Shown here piece after piece: positions 1 to 10,333 of a stretch of 64,000 nt of DNA. Numbering within the stretch: position 1 is the stretch's first letter; every line of letters starts with the position of its first letter. The notes below the pieces were generated by a model. It made no database searches and was not told the DNA's origin. It saw only the letters and a program-made list of their open reading frames with translations. A program made the translations under genes and the position numbers. The DNA is from Nocardia acidivorans NBRC 108247 (GTDB taxonomy: Bacteria; Actinomycetota; Actinomycetes; Mycobacteriales; Mycobacteriaceae), in NCBI RefSeq assembly GCF_001625085.1, contig NZ_BDAW01000013.1, forward strand, positions 1 through 64,000. Reading direction: 5' to 3'.

Positions 1-1
1 G

Positions 2-538
2 GCCGCACCGCTGGCGGCCGCGGGCATGGCGGCGGCGCTGCTGGTGGTGGCGCTGCCGGTGACCGCGCTCGGTATGGACAATCAGCTTATGGCCGTGCAG
101 GAGTACGCCCTGGACGCGGCGCTCTTCCCGGATCCGCACGATGTCTCCGCCAAGCACGACGATGAACTCCGCATCGCCGCCACCTTCCGCACCGAACGGC
201 GGCTGGCCGACTATCTCGACGATCTGGACCTGCCGCCGGGTTCGGTGGTGATGGATACCGTGTACGGCTTCGCGGTGCTGGTCGCCTCCGACAAACCCGA
301 TCGTTTCGTCATCCCCTCGGATCGCGATTTCGTGCGGGTGCTGAACCGCCCGCTCGATCGCGGCGCGAAATACATTCTGGCGGTGCCCAATACCGGTCGC
401 GGTAGCTCCGATGCGGTGAACCGGCGCTATCCGAGCATGTACGAGAACGGTGCGCAGATCGCTACCCTGGAACTGGAGATCCCCAATGACGGTGCCGGAC
501 AGCCGAACTGGCGGCTGTACCGGATCATCGGGAGCTGA
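2..538 (+). CDS. C-terminal part of an unidentified membrane-anchored protein (5' truncated by window edge)
   Basis: The reading frame is open to the left edge, so only the last roughly 178 residues are visible. An in-frame ATG at 26 is probably internal. The visible part begins with a hydrophobic alanine/leucine-rich stretch that could be the last membrane segment. A soluble region of about 150 residues with no further membrane segment follows, so an extracytoplasmic tail is plausible. It ends with NWRLYRIIGS. The stop abuts the stop of the convergent gene at 539 with no intergenic base. I do not recognise the family; a polytopic envelope protein is inferred from the hydrophobic start only. 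Confidence 0.65.
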   Translation, partial: AAPLAAAGMAAALLVVALPVTALGMDNQLMAVQEYALDAALFPDPHDVSAKHDDELRIAATFRTERRLADYLDDLDLPPGSVVMDTVYGFAVLVASDKPDRFVIPSDRDFVRVLNRPLDRGAKYILAVPNTGRGSSDAVNRRYPSMYENGAQIATLELEIPNDGAGQPNWRLYRIIGS

Positions 539-1708
539 TCAGCCCAGGGTGCTGTGCTCGGCCACCACACGCCAGAGCGGATCATCCGGTCCGACATCGT
601 AGGTGCACTGATCCAGCCGGGGGTCGGGGACATAGGCCCAGATGAGCGCGCCCGCGCTACCGGCCGCACGCTGCCCGTCCATACGACGGCCCATGATCTC
701 GGCCCGCCGTTCCAGGCTGTCGCAGGAGCCCGCGTATTCGCCGATCTCCCCCACCAGCAGGGGTTTTCCGAGTGCGCGCGCCTGGTCCAGGCGGTAGGCC
801 AGACCGTCGGCCGGGCCGCCCGGCAGTGGATTGCCGTCCTCGGTGTAGTCGTGAAACTCCACCACGTCCACATTGCGCGAGGCGCTCACCAGGCCGAATT
901 TCTCGCCGGTGATACCGCATTGGCTGCCGCCGACGTATCCGGCGAAGATCAGCCGGCCGGGATCCTTGGCGCGCAGCACATCTCCGGCCTGATCCATGAA
1001 GGTGCGTAGCACCTCGGCGGCGTCGGCGGGGCAGGTGCGGTGCCGCAGATCGCAGCGGGTGCCATCGCAATTGCTGGGTTCGGGCTCGCCGACCAGCTCC
1101 CAACCGGCCAGCATCGGCGAGCCGCGCCAGCGATTCACCGCGGTGTTCACCCAGTCGCGGTAGCTCATGACCGAGCGGCCGGGGACCTCGACCGGCTTGG
1201 TCCAGCCGTCCACGTACCACTGTCGCTGTTTGAAGACCTCGTCCCCGCAGTCGCCGGTCTGCGCGGCCAGCACCGGCAGCACCGGGTGGCCGTACTTCTC
1301 GGCGGCGGCGAAGACGGCGTCGGCGGGCTTGAAGTTCAGCTCCCCGGTGTCCTTGTTCAGCACGAACGCCTGGAAGAGCGAGAAACGGGTGAGGGTGTTC
1401 GGGGGCAGGACGCGGAAGAACTCGTCCAGATCCACCTCCGCCCCACAGCCGAAATTGACCGCGTAATCGGTGGCGAGCTGCGGGCCGTTGAAACCGCTGG
1501 GCCACCACGGCTGTCCGTGCCAGCGCAGTCCGGCGGGGGTGGCGGTCACCGCGGCGGGCGCGGCCGGTGCACCCTCGGGTTGCGGTATGCCCCGGGCGAT
1601 TCGGGGTGCCGAGGTGCTCACCACCGAATGCGGGCCGCTGTGCCCGCACGCGGCGAGCAGGCTGACGGCCGCGAGCGCGGCCAGTAGTCGAGCGCGCGGG
1701 AAGGGCAC
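539..1708 (-). CDS. Secreted lipoprotein with a glycoside hydrolase (GH5-like/cellulase-fold) domain
   Basis: The 389-residue protein starts with a classic lipoprotein signal: basic n-region, hydrophobic core and lipobox LLAAC with the lipidated Cys at 21. The mature part looks like a (beta/alpha)8 glycoside hydrolase. A WELVGEPEP motif near residues 203-211 offers Glu208 as general acid/base. A LLVGEIGEY motif near 317-325 offers Glu321 as nucleophile, which is the spacing expected of clan GH-A enzymes. Several Cys pairs (for example 88, 154, 214, 219, 226) fit an exported fold. It probably acts on a glycan at the cell surface; the substrate is not readable. It ends tail-to-tail with the partial gene before it. 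Confidence 0.7.
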   Translation of the reverse strand: MPFPRARLLAALAAVSLLAACGHSGPHSVVSTSAPRIARGIPQPEGAPAAPAAVTATPAGLRWHGQPWWPSGFNGPQLATDYAVNFGCGAEVDLDEFFRVLPPNTLTRFSLFQAFVLNKDTGELNFKPADAVFAAAEKYGHPVLPVLAAQTGDCGDEVFKQRQWYVDGWTKPVEVPGRSVMSYRDWVNTAVNRWRGSPMLAGWELVGEPEPSNCDGTRCDLRHRTCPADAAEVLRTFMDQAGDVLRAKDPGRLIFAGYVGGSQCGITGEKFGLVSASRNVDVVEFHDYTEDGNPLPGGPADGLAYRLDQARALGKPLLVGEIGEYAGSCDSLERRAEIMGRRMDGQRAAGSAGALIWAYVPDPRLDQCTYDVGPDDPLWRVVAEHSTLG

Positions 1709-1784
1709 CTCGGATATCCTCTCCGGTCCTGATCACGGCTGCTCTTCGCACCATACTGCCGTGATCAGCGAAATCCGGGGAGGC

Positions 1785-4700
1785 TCAGCTCGCCAGACAG
1801 CCCGGGCCCAGCAACGCTTTGAGATCGCCCATGAGCGCCGAGGAGGGTGAAACCCGCAGGTTGTCAGCCACTTTCAGCACGGTGGTGCGCTCGCGGGAGC
1901 CGACGTGCTTGATCAGGACATCGGCGGTGCCCGGATGGCTGACCAGCACCCGCTTGAGCGCGCCGATCTTGTCCGGGGTGCACAGGCGGGTCGGAATGAT
2001 CACCGACAGCGGTTTCTCCACGCCGATATGCGAAAGGTCCGGCACGATCAGGTCGTTGGCGATGAGCGAGATTCGGTCGTCGCGCGCGGAGACGCGGGCC
2101 TTGACCAGCACGATGGCGTCCTCGGTGACATCCATGCCGTACACCGAGTAGGACTGCGGGAAGAACAGCACCTCGATACCACCGCTGAGGTCTTCCAGCT
2201 GCGCCGAGGCCCAGGCCAGACCGTTCTTGTTCACCCGGCGGGTGACGCTGGCGAAAATACCGCCGATGGTGACCTGCTGGCCGTCCTTGACATCGCCCTC
2301 GAGAATCGTCGGAATCGCCGTATCCGATTGCGCCGCAAGCACATGCTCGACGCCATTGAGCGGATGCCCGGAGACGTACAGGCCCAGCATCTCGCGTTCG
2401 AGGGCGAGTTTGTGCTTGGACTCCCACTCCTCGTCGGGCACCTTCACATTGAAGACGCTGGCCATGGAATCGTCATCGTCCAGGCCGCCGAAGAGGTCGA
2501 ACTGGCCGATGGCCTCGGCCTTCTTGGTCGACATGACCGCGTCGATGGCATCGGAGTGCACCAGCAGCAGACCCTTGCGCGGATGGCCGAGCGAATCGAA
2601 AGCGCCTGCCTTGATGAGGGATTCGGTGACCTTCTTGGAGCAGGCCGTCGCGTCGATCTTGTTCAGGTAGTCGGAGAAGTCGGTGAACTTCGACTTCTCC
2701 TTGCGGGCGGCGATGATCGAGGAGACCACATTCGCGCCGACGTTGCGGACCGCGCCCATACCGAAGCGGATATCGCCGCCCACGGAGGCGAATTCGATCT
2801 CGGACTCGTTCACATCCGGCGGCAGCACCTGGATGCCCAGGCGGCGGCAGTCGGCCAGGTAGATGGCGGCCTTGTCCTTGTCGTCACCGACGGAGGTGAG
2901 CAGACCGGCCATGTACTCGGCCGGATAATTGGCCTTGAGGTAGGCGGTCCAGAACGAGACCAGGCCGTAGCCCGCGGCATGCGATTTATTGAACGCGTAC
3001 CCGGCGAACGGGAGAATGGTGTCCCACAGCGCCTTGATGGCGGGTTTGGAGAAACCATTGTCCAGCATGCCCTTTTCGAAACCCTCGAATTCGGCTTCCA
3101 GGACTTCGGCCTTCTTCTTGCCCATGGCGCGGCGCAGAATATCGGCTCGGCCGAGCGAGTAACCGGCGACCTTCTGCGCGATCTGCATGATCTGCTCCTG
3201 ATACACGATCAGGCCGTAGGTATCGCGCAGAATGTCCTTCAGGGGCTCCTCGAGCTCCGGATGGATGGGTTTGACCTCTTGGCGACCATTCTTGCGGTCG
3301 GCGTAATCATTGTGCGCGTTCATGCCCATGGGGCCGGGGCGGTACAGCGCGAGCACGGCGACGATATCCTCGAAGCCGGTGGGGATCATGCGGCGCAGCA
3401 GATCGCGCATGGCGCCGCCGTCGAGCTGGAAGACGCCGAGAGTGTCTCCGCGCGCGAGCAATTCGTAGGTGGCGGGATCTTCCAGCGGCAGCGTGTCCAG
3501 ATCCAGGTCGATACCGCGGTTGTTCTTGATATTGAGCAGCGCGTCACCGATGACGGTCAGGTTGCGCAGGCCCAGGAAGTCCATCTTCAACAGGCCGATG
3601 GCCTCGCACGACGGGTAGTCCCAGCCGGTGATGATGGCGCCGTCCTGGGCGCGCTTCCAGACCGGGATGGCGTCGGTGAGCGGTTCGCTGGACATGATGA
3701 CCGCGCAGGCGTGCACGCCCGCATTGCGGATCAGGCCCTCGAGGCCGCGGGCGGTCTCGTAGATCTTGTTGACGTCCGGGTTGGTATTGATGAGCTCGCG
3801 GACCTCGGCGGCCTCTTTGTACCGCTCGTGTTCGGGATCCATGATGCCCGAGAGCGGAATGTCCTTGGCCATGATCGGCGGCGGCAGCGCCTTGGAGATC
3901 TGGTCGGCGATGGCGAAGCCGGGCTGGCCGAACTGCACGCGTGCCGAATCCTTCAGCGCCGCTTTGGTTTTAATGGTACCGAAGGTGATCACCTGGGCGA
4001 CGCGGTCGCTGCCCCACTTCTCGGTGGCGTAGCGGACCATCTCACCGCGGCGGCGATCGTCGAAGTCGATATCGATATCGGGCATGGAGACGCGCTCGGG
4101 ATTGAGGAAGCGCTCGAAGAGCAGCCCGTGCGGAATCGGGTCGATATTGGTGATGCCCATGGCGTAGGCGACCAGTGAACCGGCGGCCGAACCACGACCG
4201 GGGCCGACATTGATGCCGACCGAGCGGGCGTAGTTGATGAGGTCGGCGACGATGAGGAAGTAGGCCGGGAAGCCCATTTCGATGATGACGTCGAGTTCGA
4301 ATTCCGCACGCGGAATGTAGTCGCCCGGAATGCCTTTGGGGAAGCGGCGCTCCAGGCCCAGCATCACCTCGCGGCGCAGCCAGCTGCCCTGGGTCTCGCC
4401 CTCGGGGACCGGGAAGATCGGCATCCGGTCGCGGTGTTCCCAGACATCGTCGTACGGCTGCACACGCTCGCCGATCAGGACCGTATTGTCGCAGGCCCCA
4501 GGGACTTCCGCGTCCCAGATGGCGCGCATCTCCTCGGCGGACTTGAGGTAGTAGCCGGAGCCGTCGAATTTGAAGCGGGTCGGGTCCGAGAGGGTCTTAC
4601 CGGTCTGGATGCAGAGCAGCGCCTCGTGATTGGCCGAATCGGACTCGTGCACATAGTGGCAGTCATTGGTGGCCAGCGGCGGGATGCCCAGCTGTTTGCC

Positions 4701-5330
4701 GACCATGAGCAGACCCTCGCGCACCCGGCGTTCGATGGACAGGCCGTGGTCCATGATCTCGAGGAAGAAGTTCTCCGGACCGAAGATCTCCTGCCATTTG
4801 GCGGCGGCCTCGAGGGCCTCGCGCTCCTGGCCCAGGCGCAGGCGGGTCTGCACCTCGCCCGAGGGGCAACCCGTGGTGGCGATGATGCCCGCGGCGTGCT
4901 CGGCGATGATGTCGGCGTCCATACGCGCCCACTTGCCGAGCTGACCCTCGATGGAGGCGAGGCTGGAGAGCTTGAACAGGTTCCGCAGACCCTGCGCGTT
5001 CTCCGCGACCATGGTCATATGGGTGTACGCACCCGAACCCGAGACGTCATCGCTCTTCTGCGAGGGGTCGCCCCACTGCACGCGCTTGGTGTTGAAACGC
5101 GATTCGGGCGCGATGTACGCCTCGATGCCGATGATCGGTTTGACGCCGAGCTTCTTGGCGGAGTTGTAGAACTCCGAGGCGCCGTACATGTTTCCGTGGT
5201 CGGACATTCCGACGGCGGTCATGCCCAGCCGTTTGGCCTCTTTGAACAGAGGCGTGATCTTCGCCGCGCCATCGAGCATCGAGTACTCGGTGTGGTTGTG
5301 GAGGTGAACGAATGATCCCGACGACGACAC
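1785..5330 (-). CDS. dnaE1: DNA polymerase III alpha subunit (replicative polymerase DnaE1)
   Basis: Main chromosomal replicase subunit, 1181 residues from the GTG at 5330. That matches the usual length of actinobacterial DnaE1. The PHP domain opens with [16 protein letters not shown] near residues 7-22; its metal-binding His residues support proofreading exonuclease activity, as known for mycobacterial DnaE1. The palm motif PDIDIDFDD lies near residues 417-425 and carries the catalytic aspartates. The finger, tandem HhH, OB-fold and C-terminal regions follow without interruption. The frame is open upstream to 5684, but that extension is arginine-rich and overlaps the DMT permease gene, so it is rejected. 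An AAGG lies upstream of the chosen GTG. Confidence 0.97.
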   Translation of the reverse strand: MSSSGSFVHLHNHTEYSMLDGAAKITPLFKEAKRLGMTAVGMSDHGNMYGASEFYNSAKKLGVKPIIGIEAYIAPESRFNTKRVQWGDPSQKSDDVSGSGAYTHMTMVAENAQGLRNLFKLSSLASIEGQLGKWARMDADIIAEHAAGIIATTGCPSGEVQTRLRLGQEREALEAAAKWQEIFGPENFFLEIMDHGLSIERRVREGLLMVGKQLGIPPLATNDCHYVHESDSANHEALLCIQTGKTLSDPTRFKFDGSGYYLKSAEEMRAIWDAEVPGACDNTVLIGERVQPYDDVWEHRDRMPIFPVPEGETQGSWLRREVMLGLERRFPKGIPGDYIPRAEFELDVIIEMGFPAYFLIVADLINYARSVGINVGPGRGSAAGSLVAYAMGITNIDPIPHGLLFERFLNPERVSMPDIDIDFDDRRRGEMVRYATEKWGSDRVAQVITFGTIKTKAALKDSARVQFGQPGFAIADQISKALPPPIMAKDIPLSGIMDPEHERYKEAAEVRELINTNPDVNKIYETARGLEGLIRNAGVHACAVIMSSEPLTDAIPVWKRAQDGAIITGWDYPSCEAIGLLKMDFLGLRNLTVIGDALLNIKNNRGIDLDLDTLPLEDPATYELLARGDTLGVFQLDGGAMRDLLRRMIPTGFEDIVAVLALYRPGPMGMNAHNDYADRKNGRQEVKPIHPELEEPLKDILRDTYGLIVYQEQIMQIAQKVAGYSLGRADILRRAMGKKKAEVLEAEFEGFEKGMLDNGFSKPAIKALWDTILPFAGYAFNKSHAAGYGLVSFWTAYLKANYPAEYMAGLLTSVGDDKDKAAIYLADCRRLGIQVLPPDVNESEIEFASVGGDIRFGMGAVRNVGANVVSSIIAARKEKSKFTDFSDYLNKIDATACSKKVTESLIKAGAFDSLGHPRKGLLLVHSDAIDAVMSTKKAEAIGQFDLFGGLDDDDSMASVFNVKVPDEEWESKHKLALEREMLGLYVSGHPLNGVEHVLAAQSDTAIPTILEGDVKDGQQVTIGGIFASVTRRVNKNGLAWASAQLEDLSGGIEVLFFPQSYSVYGMDVTEDAIVLVKARVSARDDRISLIANDLIVPDLSHIGVEKPLSVIIPTRLCTPDKIGALKRVLVSHPGTADVLIKHVGSRERTTVLKVADNLRVSPSSALMGDLKALLGPGCLAS

Positions 5331-5439
5331 GTCACGATACCTTAGGTGCTCCCACCGACAAGTAACGACTCGACCCTCCGACAGCGCCGAGGCAATCTCG
5401 ATCGTCGGCGTGCCGCGCCTCAGCGTGTCGTGACGAGAG

Positions 5440-6327
5440 TCACTCTGGGAGTTGCGAAGCCGGCGCGGAATCGGACGCTTCGAGCGGTTCGCCCGCCTGC
5501 GCGCGCGACAGCGCAACGGTCGCAACGCACATGACGACGACCGCCACCAGCACGCACGCGGTGCCCACCGGACCGCTGCGCAGGCGCTCGTCCAAGACCG
5601 TGATTCCGACGAACGCGGCGACGAGCGGTTCGGCGATCGTGAACGCCGGCAGACAGGCCGCGAGCGAACCCGCTTGATAGCCACGCTGTTGCAGATAGAC
5701 GCCGCCGACCCCGGTGGCCACCAGCACGTAGATCTCCCAACTGGTGAGCGCCGTGCTGATCCCGTGCCCGAACAGCCTAGTCACATTCGCGGTCAACGCC
5801 GCCGAAACACCCACCAGCGTGCCGCCCGCACCACCGAGCAGAAGTGCCCGCAGCGCAGGCGTTTTCACCACCCGCGCTCCCAGGACACCCGCCGCCACCA
5901 CCCCGAACACCAGACCGAGCGGCAGCACCCACCGATGCCACGGCGCGGTGTCCAACCCCTCGGTGGGGTCGCCGACGATCAGGAAGATCGCCAGCGCCGC
6001 CGACAGCGCCAGCGCGTTCGCCCACATTCCCGGCGTCGTCCTGCGCCCGCTGTAGCGCGCCGCCATCGGCAGCGCGAACACCAGCGCACTCACCAGAATC
6101 GGCTGCACGATCAGCACCGACCCCAACGCCAGCGCCGCCACCTGGAACGCGAATCCCCCACCGTCCCCGATCATTCCGGCCCACCACGTCGGACTCCTGA
6201 TCAGCGCCCGCATCAACCCCTGATCCTGCGGCACCTCGGACGCCGCCCGCTGCTGCGCCACCGCCGACACCGCGAACAGCAGAGCCGCGACGAAGGCACA
6301 AATCACCGCACCGAGAGGAAGTTGCAC
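5440..6327 (-). CDS. DMT-superfamily (EamA-like) integral membrane permease
   Basis: A 295-residue hydrophobic protein with about nine or ten predicted membrane helices from residue 5 to 275 and a short polar tail. The length and the internal two-fold pattern of helices fit the drug/metabolite transporter superfamily. The substrate cannot be told. The segment [16 protein letters not shown] near residue 240 resembles the conserved helix and loop of the second EamA repeat. It is transcribed towards dnaE1, with about 110 bases between the stop at 5440 and the dnaE1 start. It begins just downstream of the esterase gene but is separated from it by a strong hairpin, so it probably has its own promoter. 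Confidence 0.8.
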   Translation of the reverse strand: MQLPLGAVICAFVAALLFAVSAVAQQRAASEVPQDQGLMRALIRSPTWWAGMIGDGGGFAFQVAALALGSVLIVQPILVSALVFALPMAARYSGRRTTPGMWANALALSAALAIFLIVGDPTEGLDTAPWHRWVLPLGLVFGVVAAGVLGARVVKTPALRALLLGGAGGTLVGVSAALTANVTRLFGHGISTALTSWEIYVLVATGVGGVYLQQRGYQAGSLAACLPAFTIAEPLVAAFVGITVLDERLRSGPVGTACVLVAVVVMCVATVALSRAQAGEPLEASDSAPASQLPE

Positions 6328-6343
6328 GCCCCCAGTCTGCCGT

Positions 6344-6373
6344 CCGGCCCCGCTCCCCGAACGGCGGGGCCGG
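6344..6373 (-). terminator. Hairpin terminator after the serine esterase gene
   Basis: Perfect 10-bp G+C-rich stem, CCGGCCCCGC (6344-6353) with GCGGGGCCGG (6364-6373), around a 10-base loop. It lies 11 bases past the stop of the esterase gene and before the start of the next gene on the same strand. No T-run follows, as is common for actinobacterial terminators. Confidence 0.6.
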
Positions 6374-6384
6374 GCGCGCGGCGC

Positions 6385-7635
6385 TCAGGCGGCCCGCGAA
6401 GCCGGGAGTTGGGTGGTGCGACGCGCGGATCGGGCGCCCCGCACCACCAGCGGCAGCACCCATGCCGAGGCGAGTTGATCCGAGGTGAGCGCGGAGAGCG
6501 AGAGGCGGTTGTGCACGAAACCCACCGAGAGGCCGCGGTTCGGGTCGGCCCAGCCGAAGGAGCCGCCGAGGCCGATATGACCGAAACCCGCTCTGGCGCC
6601 GGGGATGGGCAGGGAGTGGTAGCCCATGCGCCACATCATCGGGATGTACATCAGGGCGTGGTCCAGCCCGAAGGTCTCGATATGGCGCATCGCCTTCACG
6701 GTGGCGGGGCTCAGGAAGCGACGGCCCTGGGACATACCGCCGTTGGCGAGCGCACCGTAGAGGGTGGCCAGGCCGGTGGCGGTGCAGACGCCGTTTCCGG
6801 CGGGCAGTTCGGTATCCAGGATGGGCGGGGTGTCACCCTCGAGGAACTCCTCCAACCCGGGCAGGAACAGGGCGCGAGCCGCCGCGCCCAAAGCGCCGGG
6901 GAAAGAATAGGAACGGCCCAGCACCAGCGAGACGTACGTGGTGCCGACGAAGGCGAGGCCACCGCCGTGCAGGGTGGCGGCCGTGGTCGCCGAGGTGGCG
7001 GGCGGACGGCCGAGGTGGATGCCGTCGGTGCCGAGGGGTTCGGCGATCTCGGTGCGGAAGAGTTCGGCCATACCGCGGCCGGTGACCGCGCGCGCCAGAC
7101 CGGCCAGCAGCCAGCCGTAGGTGAGGGCGTGGTAGGTCGGAGTGCCCAGCAGGTGATCTGGTTTCGCGGCGGCCAGGCGCTGTTCCATCAGGCGGTGGTC
7201 GAGGATGTCGTCCAGGCCCGCGGCGATGGCGGGGAGGCCGGACAGACCCGCGCGGTGGGAGAGCAGGTGCCGCACGGTGATTCGCTCTTTGCCATTGGCG
7301 GCGAACTCCGGCCAGTAGGCGGCGACGGGAGTGTCGTAATCGATGAGACCGCGGTCCGCCAGGCGGTGGATGACCGTCGCGGCAATGCCTTTGGTGGCCG
7401 AGAAGACGACCGCGCCGGTATCGGCGGTCCACGCGGTGGCGGGGGCGGAGTCCCCGGTCCAGATCTCCACCAGCGGGGTGCCCCGCAGGTGCACGGTGAG
7501 CGCACCGCCCGAGCCGGGCCGACCACCCATCAGGCGGGCGAAAGTCCTTACCAGGGGGCCGAATTCGGGTGTCGCGTAACCGCCCACACCGGGGGGAAGA
7601 TCCGCGAGATCGGGGGCGGCGGCGACGGTGCTCAT
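6385..7635 (-). CDS. Serine beta-lactamase-fold esterase/hydrolase (class C beta-lactamase-related)
   Basis: A 416-residue member of the beta-lactamase/EstB/LipE-type family. It carries the nucleophile motif SATK at residues 79-82 (Ser79, Lys82), a Tyr168 in the region of the second catalytic motif (TYHALTYG), and a GHIGLGGSFGW segment near the C-terminus in the position of the KTG-like strand. There is no signal peptide, so it should be cytoplasmic; an esterase role is more likely than beta-lactam hydrolysis. The ATG at 7635 is preferred over one 36 bases upstream because the added residues are not family-like. It is divergent from the lipoprotein gene at 7766, with a short shared promoter region. 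Confidence 0.85.
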   Translation of the reverse strand: MSTVAAAPDLADLPPGVGGYATPEFGPLVRTFARLMGGRPGSGGALTVHLRGTPLVEIWTGDSAPATAWTADTGAVVFSATKGIAATVIHRLADRGLIDYDTPVAAYWPEFAANGKERITVRHLLSHRAGLSGLPAIAAGLDDILDHRLMEQRLAAAKPDHLLGTPTYHALTYGWLLAGLARAVTGRGMAELFRTEIAEPLGTDGIHLGRPPATSATTAATLHGGGLAFVGTTYVSLVLGRSYSFPGALGAAARALFLPGLEEFLEGDTPPILDTELPAGNGVCTATGLATLYGALANGGMSQGRRFLSPATVKAMRHIETFGLDHALMYIPMMWRMGYHSLPIPGARAGFGHIGLGGSFGWADPNRGLSVGFVHNRLSLSALTSDQLASAWVLPLVVRGARSARRTTQLPASRAA

Positions 7636-7765
7636 CGACCCACGGTACGACCCGGACAGCTGTCCGGGCAATGGAATGAGCCGGAGAGTTACCGGTCATG
7701 GCGCAGAGGTTATTTCGGGTGTCGAATCGGTAATGCGCATGTGACCCGCGCGTAGGCTCGGCACC

Positions 7766-9151
7766 ATGCGTGCACTGCGTTCGCTCTCGCTGGGTCTGTT
7801 CGTCGTGCTGGCCCTGGTGGCGGCGGGTTGCTCGGATTCGAAGACCGAGACCTCACCGGTGATCGGCGAGTGGAACGGGAAGATCGAGATCCCGGATCAC
7901 CCGCTCGAGGTCGGGGTCGCCTTCACTGCCGACGGCAAGGCCACCATCGATATCCCGACCCAGGCGGTGGTGGGCAAGAACCTCACCGATATTCGCACCG
8001 GTAGCGCGGACATCGCCTTCGCGATCCCGGATTTCCCGGGCGCACCTGCGTTCAAGGGCACATACGACAGGCCCTCCGACAGCATCGCGGGCGATTTCAC
8101 CCAGTCCGGGCAGAGGGTGCCGCTGCGCCTGACGCGCGGCCGGCTCGCGTCGATGGCGCGCCCGCAGGAGCCGAAACCGCCGTGGCCGTACCGGTCCGAG
8201 GAGGTCAGCTACCGCAGCGGTGATCTCACCATCGCCGGAACGCTGACCGAACCGGAGAGCGCCGGACCGCATCCGGCGGTCGTGCTCGTCACCGGCAGCG
8301 GTGCGCAGAATCGCGACGAGGAACTGCTGGGGCATAAGCCGTTCCTGGTGCTCGCGGACACCTTCACCCGCGCCGGGTATGCCGTGCTGCGCACCGACGA
8401 CCGGGGCGTCGGCGGCACCGGCGGTGATCTGTCGCAGTCCGACTACCGGCAATTGGCCGACGATATCGGCGCGGGAATCGCCTTCCTGCACGGCCGTTCG
8501 GAGATCGACGCCGCCCGCATCGGTCTGCTGGGGCACAGCGAGGGCGGCTACCTGGCACCGCTGTACGCGGCGCGGCCGAACAGCGGTGTGGCCTTCGTGA
8601 TCATGCAGGCCGGGCCCGCGGTCACCGGCGCGGACGTGCTGCTGGAACAGAATCGGATCATCGCGACCGCACAGGGCGCGACCCCCGAGCAGATCTCCGA
8701 ACAGCTCGCCTATGTCTCCGGACTGGTCGATATCGTGCGCACCGGCGATCTGGCGGCCGCCAAGAAGTACGCGACGCAGCACAATGACGGCCTGCCGCCC
8801 GAACGCAAACAGTCCGAGGCCGCCATCGACGAGCTGGTGTCGCCGTATATGGCCGCGCTCATCAATTATGATCCGGCCCCGGCGCTTTCGGCGCTGCGCA
8901 TTCCGGTGCTCGCGGTGTACGGGACCAAGGATGTGCAGGTTCCGGCGGCGCAGAGCGAGGGACCCGCACGCACGCTGCTGGCCGCCGATCCGGATGCCAC
9001 CGTGCACGTCTTCGACGGGCTCAATCACCTCATGCAGCCCGCGGGATCCGGGCTGCTCACCGAGTACGCCGCCATCGGGACGACCGTCGATCCGCAGGTG
9101 CTGGACTTCTACACCGCCTGGCTCACCCAGCGCTTCGCACCGCGGCGCTAG
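7766..9151 (+). CDS. Alpha/beta-hydrolase lipoprotein
   Basis: A 461-residue exported protein. The signal peptide ends in LVAAGC with the lipidated Cys at 22. A beta-rich N-terminal domain (about 30-130) carries no clear motif. An alpha/beta-hydrolase domain follows from about 150 to the end. It has the nucleophile elbow GHSEGG (Ser258), an acidic residue in YGTKD (Asp389) and a catalytic His in GLNHLM (His421). The oxyanion strand is LVTGSGAQN near 175. It is probably a peptidase or esterase of the YqiA/BAAT-like S9-related type at the outer face of the membrane; the substrate is unknown. The methyltransferase gene follows 39 bases downstream. Confidence 0.87.
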   Translation: MRALRSLSLGLFVVLALVAAGCSDSKTETSPVIGEWNGKIEIPDHPLEVGVAFTADGKATIDIPTQAVVGKNLTDIRTGSADIAFAIPDFPGAPAFKGTYDRPSDSIAGDFTQSGQRVPLRLTRGRLASMARPQEPKPPWPYRSEEVSYRSGDLTIAGTLTEPESAGPHPAVVLVTGSGAQNRDEELLGHKPFLVLADTFTRAGYAVLRTDDRGVGGTGGDLSQSDYRQLADDIGAGIAFLHGRSEIDAARIGLLGHSEGGYLAPLYAARPNSGVAFVIMQAGPAVTGADVLLEQNRIIATAQGATPEQISEQLAYVSGLVDIVRTGDLAAAKKYATQHNDGLPPERKQSEAAIDELVSPYMAALINYDPAPALSALRIPVLAVYGTKDVQVPAAQSEGPARTLLAADPDATVHVFDGLNHLMQPAGSGLLTEYAAIGTTVDPQVLDFYTAWLTQRFAPRR

Positions 9152-9190
9152 TCCTGGCGTGGCACGTATTTCACTGGGAGAGTGACCGAT

Positions 9191-9808
9191 ATGGGCATCT
9201 ACGAGAACCACGTCCTGCCCCGCATCGTCGATCTGTCGTGCGGGTCGGCGATGCTCGATCCGGTGCGCGAGCAGACCTGCGAGGGTCTGCACGGCCGAGT
9301 CGTGGAGATCGGTTTCGGATCGGGACGCAATGTGCCGTTCTATCCGGGCGCGGTGGCTTCGGTGACGGCGGTGGAACCGGTCGACACCGGCTGGCATATG
9401 GCGGGCAAACGCCTCGCCGCCGCAAAGGTCCCGGTCGAGCGGTCCGGACTGGATGGACAGTCACTGCCGTTCGCGGACAACAGTTTCGATTCGGCGCTGT
9501 CCACCTGGACGCTGTGCACCATTCCCGACGCGCGGGCCGCGCTGGCGGAATTACGGCGGGTGCTGGTGCCCGGCGGCACTTTTCACTTCGTCGAACACGG
9601 ACTCGCACCCGACGCCGGAGTCCAGAAATGGCAGCAGCGCCTGAACCCGATGCAGCGGACGCTGTTCGGCGGTTGCCACTTGAATCGCGATATTCGCGCC
9701 ATGATCGAGAACGCGGGCTTCGAGATTCGCGAGGTGGATCGGTTCTACGAGAGCAGGACCCCGAAATTCCTGGGCGCGCTGTCACGGGGCGTGGCGATCT
9801 CGGTGTGA
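9191..9808 (+). CDS. Class I SAM-dependent methyltransferase
   Basis: A 205-residue methyltransferase of the UbiE/Methyltransf_11 type. Motif I is VVEIGFGSGRN (Glu39-Gly45). The acidic residue ending beta-2 is in VEPVD, and the motif II/post II region is FDSALSTWTLCTIPD, followed by LVPGGTFHF. The ATG at 9191 is preferred to the in-frame GTG at 9182: the GGGAG Shine-Dalgarno (SD) ending at 9180 sits about ten bases from the ATG but only one from the GTG. It probably methylates a small molecule or lipid; the acceptor is not readable. It could be cotranscribed with the hydrolase upstream. Confidence 0.85.
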   Translation: MGIYENHVLPRIVDLSCGSAMLDPVREQTCEGLHGRVVEIGFGSGRNVPFYPGAVASVTAVEPVDTGWHMAGKRLAAAKVPVERSGLDGQSLPFADNSFDSALSTWTLCTIPDARAALAELRRVLVPGGTFHFVEHGLAPDAGVQKWQQRLNPMQRTLFGGCHLNRDIRAMIENAGFEIREVDRFYESRTPKFLGALSRGVAISV

Positions 9809-9826
9809 GAGCGCCGACGCCCCGTT

Positions 9827-9845
9827 CCGGAGACTACTTCTCCGG
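9827..9845. terminator. Small hairpin between convergent genes
   Basis: CCGGAGA (9827-9833) and TCTCCGG (9839-9845) form a perfect 7-bp stem with a 5-base loop. It overlaps the end of the VOC gene and lies 19 bases past the methyltransferase stop, so it could end transcription in both directions. Confidence 0.4.
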
Positions 9846-10235
9846 CCAGCCGCCGTACGGAACGGTGATCAGCTCCAGGTAGTGGCCGTTGGGGTCGGTG
9901 AAATAGATACCGCGGCCACCGTCATTGTGGTTGATCTCGTTCACGCCCTGCCTACGCGGATCCGCCCAGTAGGTGAGTCCGCGCTCCCGGATCTTGCGGT
10001 AGGCCGCATCGAATTCGTCCTCCGAGACCAGGAAGGCGTAATGCGTGGGGTGAATGCCGCCGGGAATATCCGGCGGGCTGTTCGCGAAGTCGAAGGTGAC
10101 GCCGTTGTGCACCGGCAGTGCGATGAACGGTCCCCACTCCGCCCCCACCTCCAAACCAAGGATGTCCGCCCAGAATTCGGCGGTCTCCCGATTGTCCTTG
10201 CTCGCGACAATGGTGTGGTTGAACTGAATAGTTAT
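9834..10235 (-). CDS. VOC (glyoxalase/bleomycin-resistance fold) protein, apparent ATA start
   Basis: A 133-residue protein of the vicinal oxygen chelate superfamily. It has FNHTIVASKD near the N-terminus, THYAFLVSEDEF in the middle and the C-terminal strand GRGIYFTDPNGHYLELIT, whose Glu is the usual metal ligand. Family members start as MTIQFNHTI. Here the aligned codon is ATA (10235-10233), seven bases after a good SD (AGGAG, 10247-10243). There is no ATG, GTG or TTG in frame between that SD and codon 26. The TTG/GTG codons near 10157-10152 would remove the first strand. The likely role is dioxygenase or lyase chemistry on an unknown small molecule. Confidence 0.8.
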   Translation of the reverse strand: MTIQFNHTIVASKDNRETAEFWADILGLEVGAEWGPFIALPVHNGVTFDFANSPPDIPGGIHPTHYAFLVSEDEFDAAYRKIRERGLTYWADPRRQGVNEINHNDGGRGIYFTDPNGHYLELITVPYGGWPEK

Positions 10236-10333
10236 GGGAATTCTCCTGTGTCCGTGGCGATCCCGACCCTGGACCGGTGCAAGTCGGCCGACAGGAGCAC
10301 CGCCACGCCTTCGAAGCTAGCCAATGAACGGAC

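Noticed and set aside
1905-4178. 757-codon plus-strand frame antisense to dnaE1
   Set aside because: Typical high-G+C shadow frame rich in His, Gly, Asp and Arg; the minus strand carries an unambiguous polymerase.
5331-5684. Upstream extension of the dnaE1 frame by 118 codons
   Set aside because: Arginine-rich, antisense to the DMT permease gene, and the conserved PHP domain starts right after the GTG at 5330.
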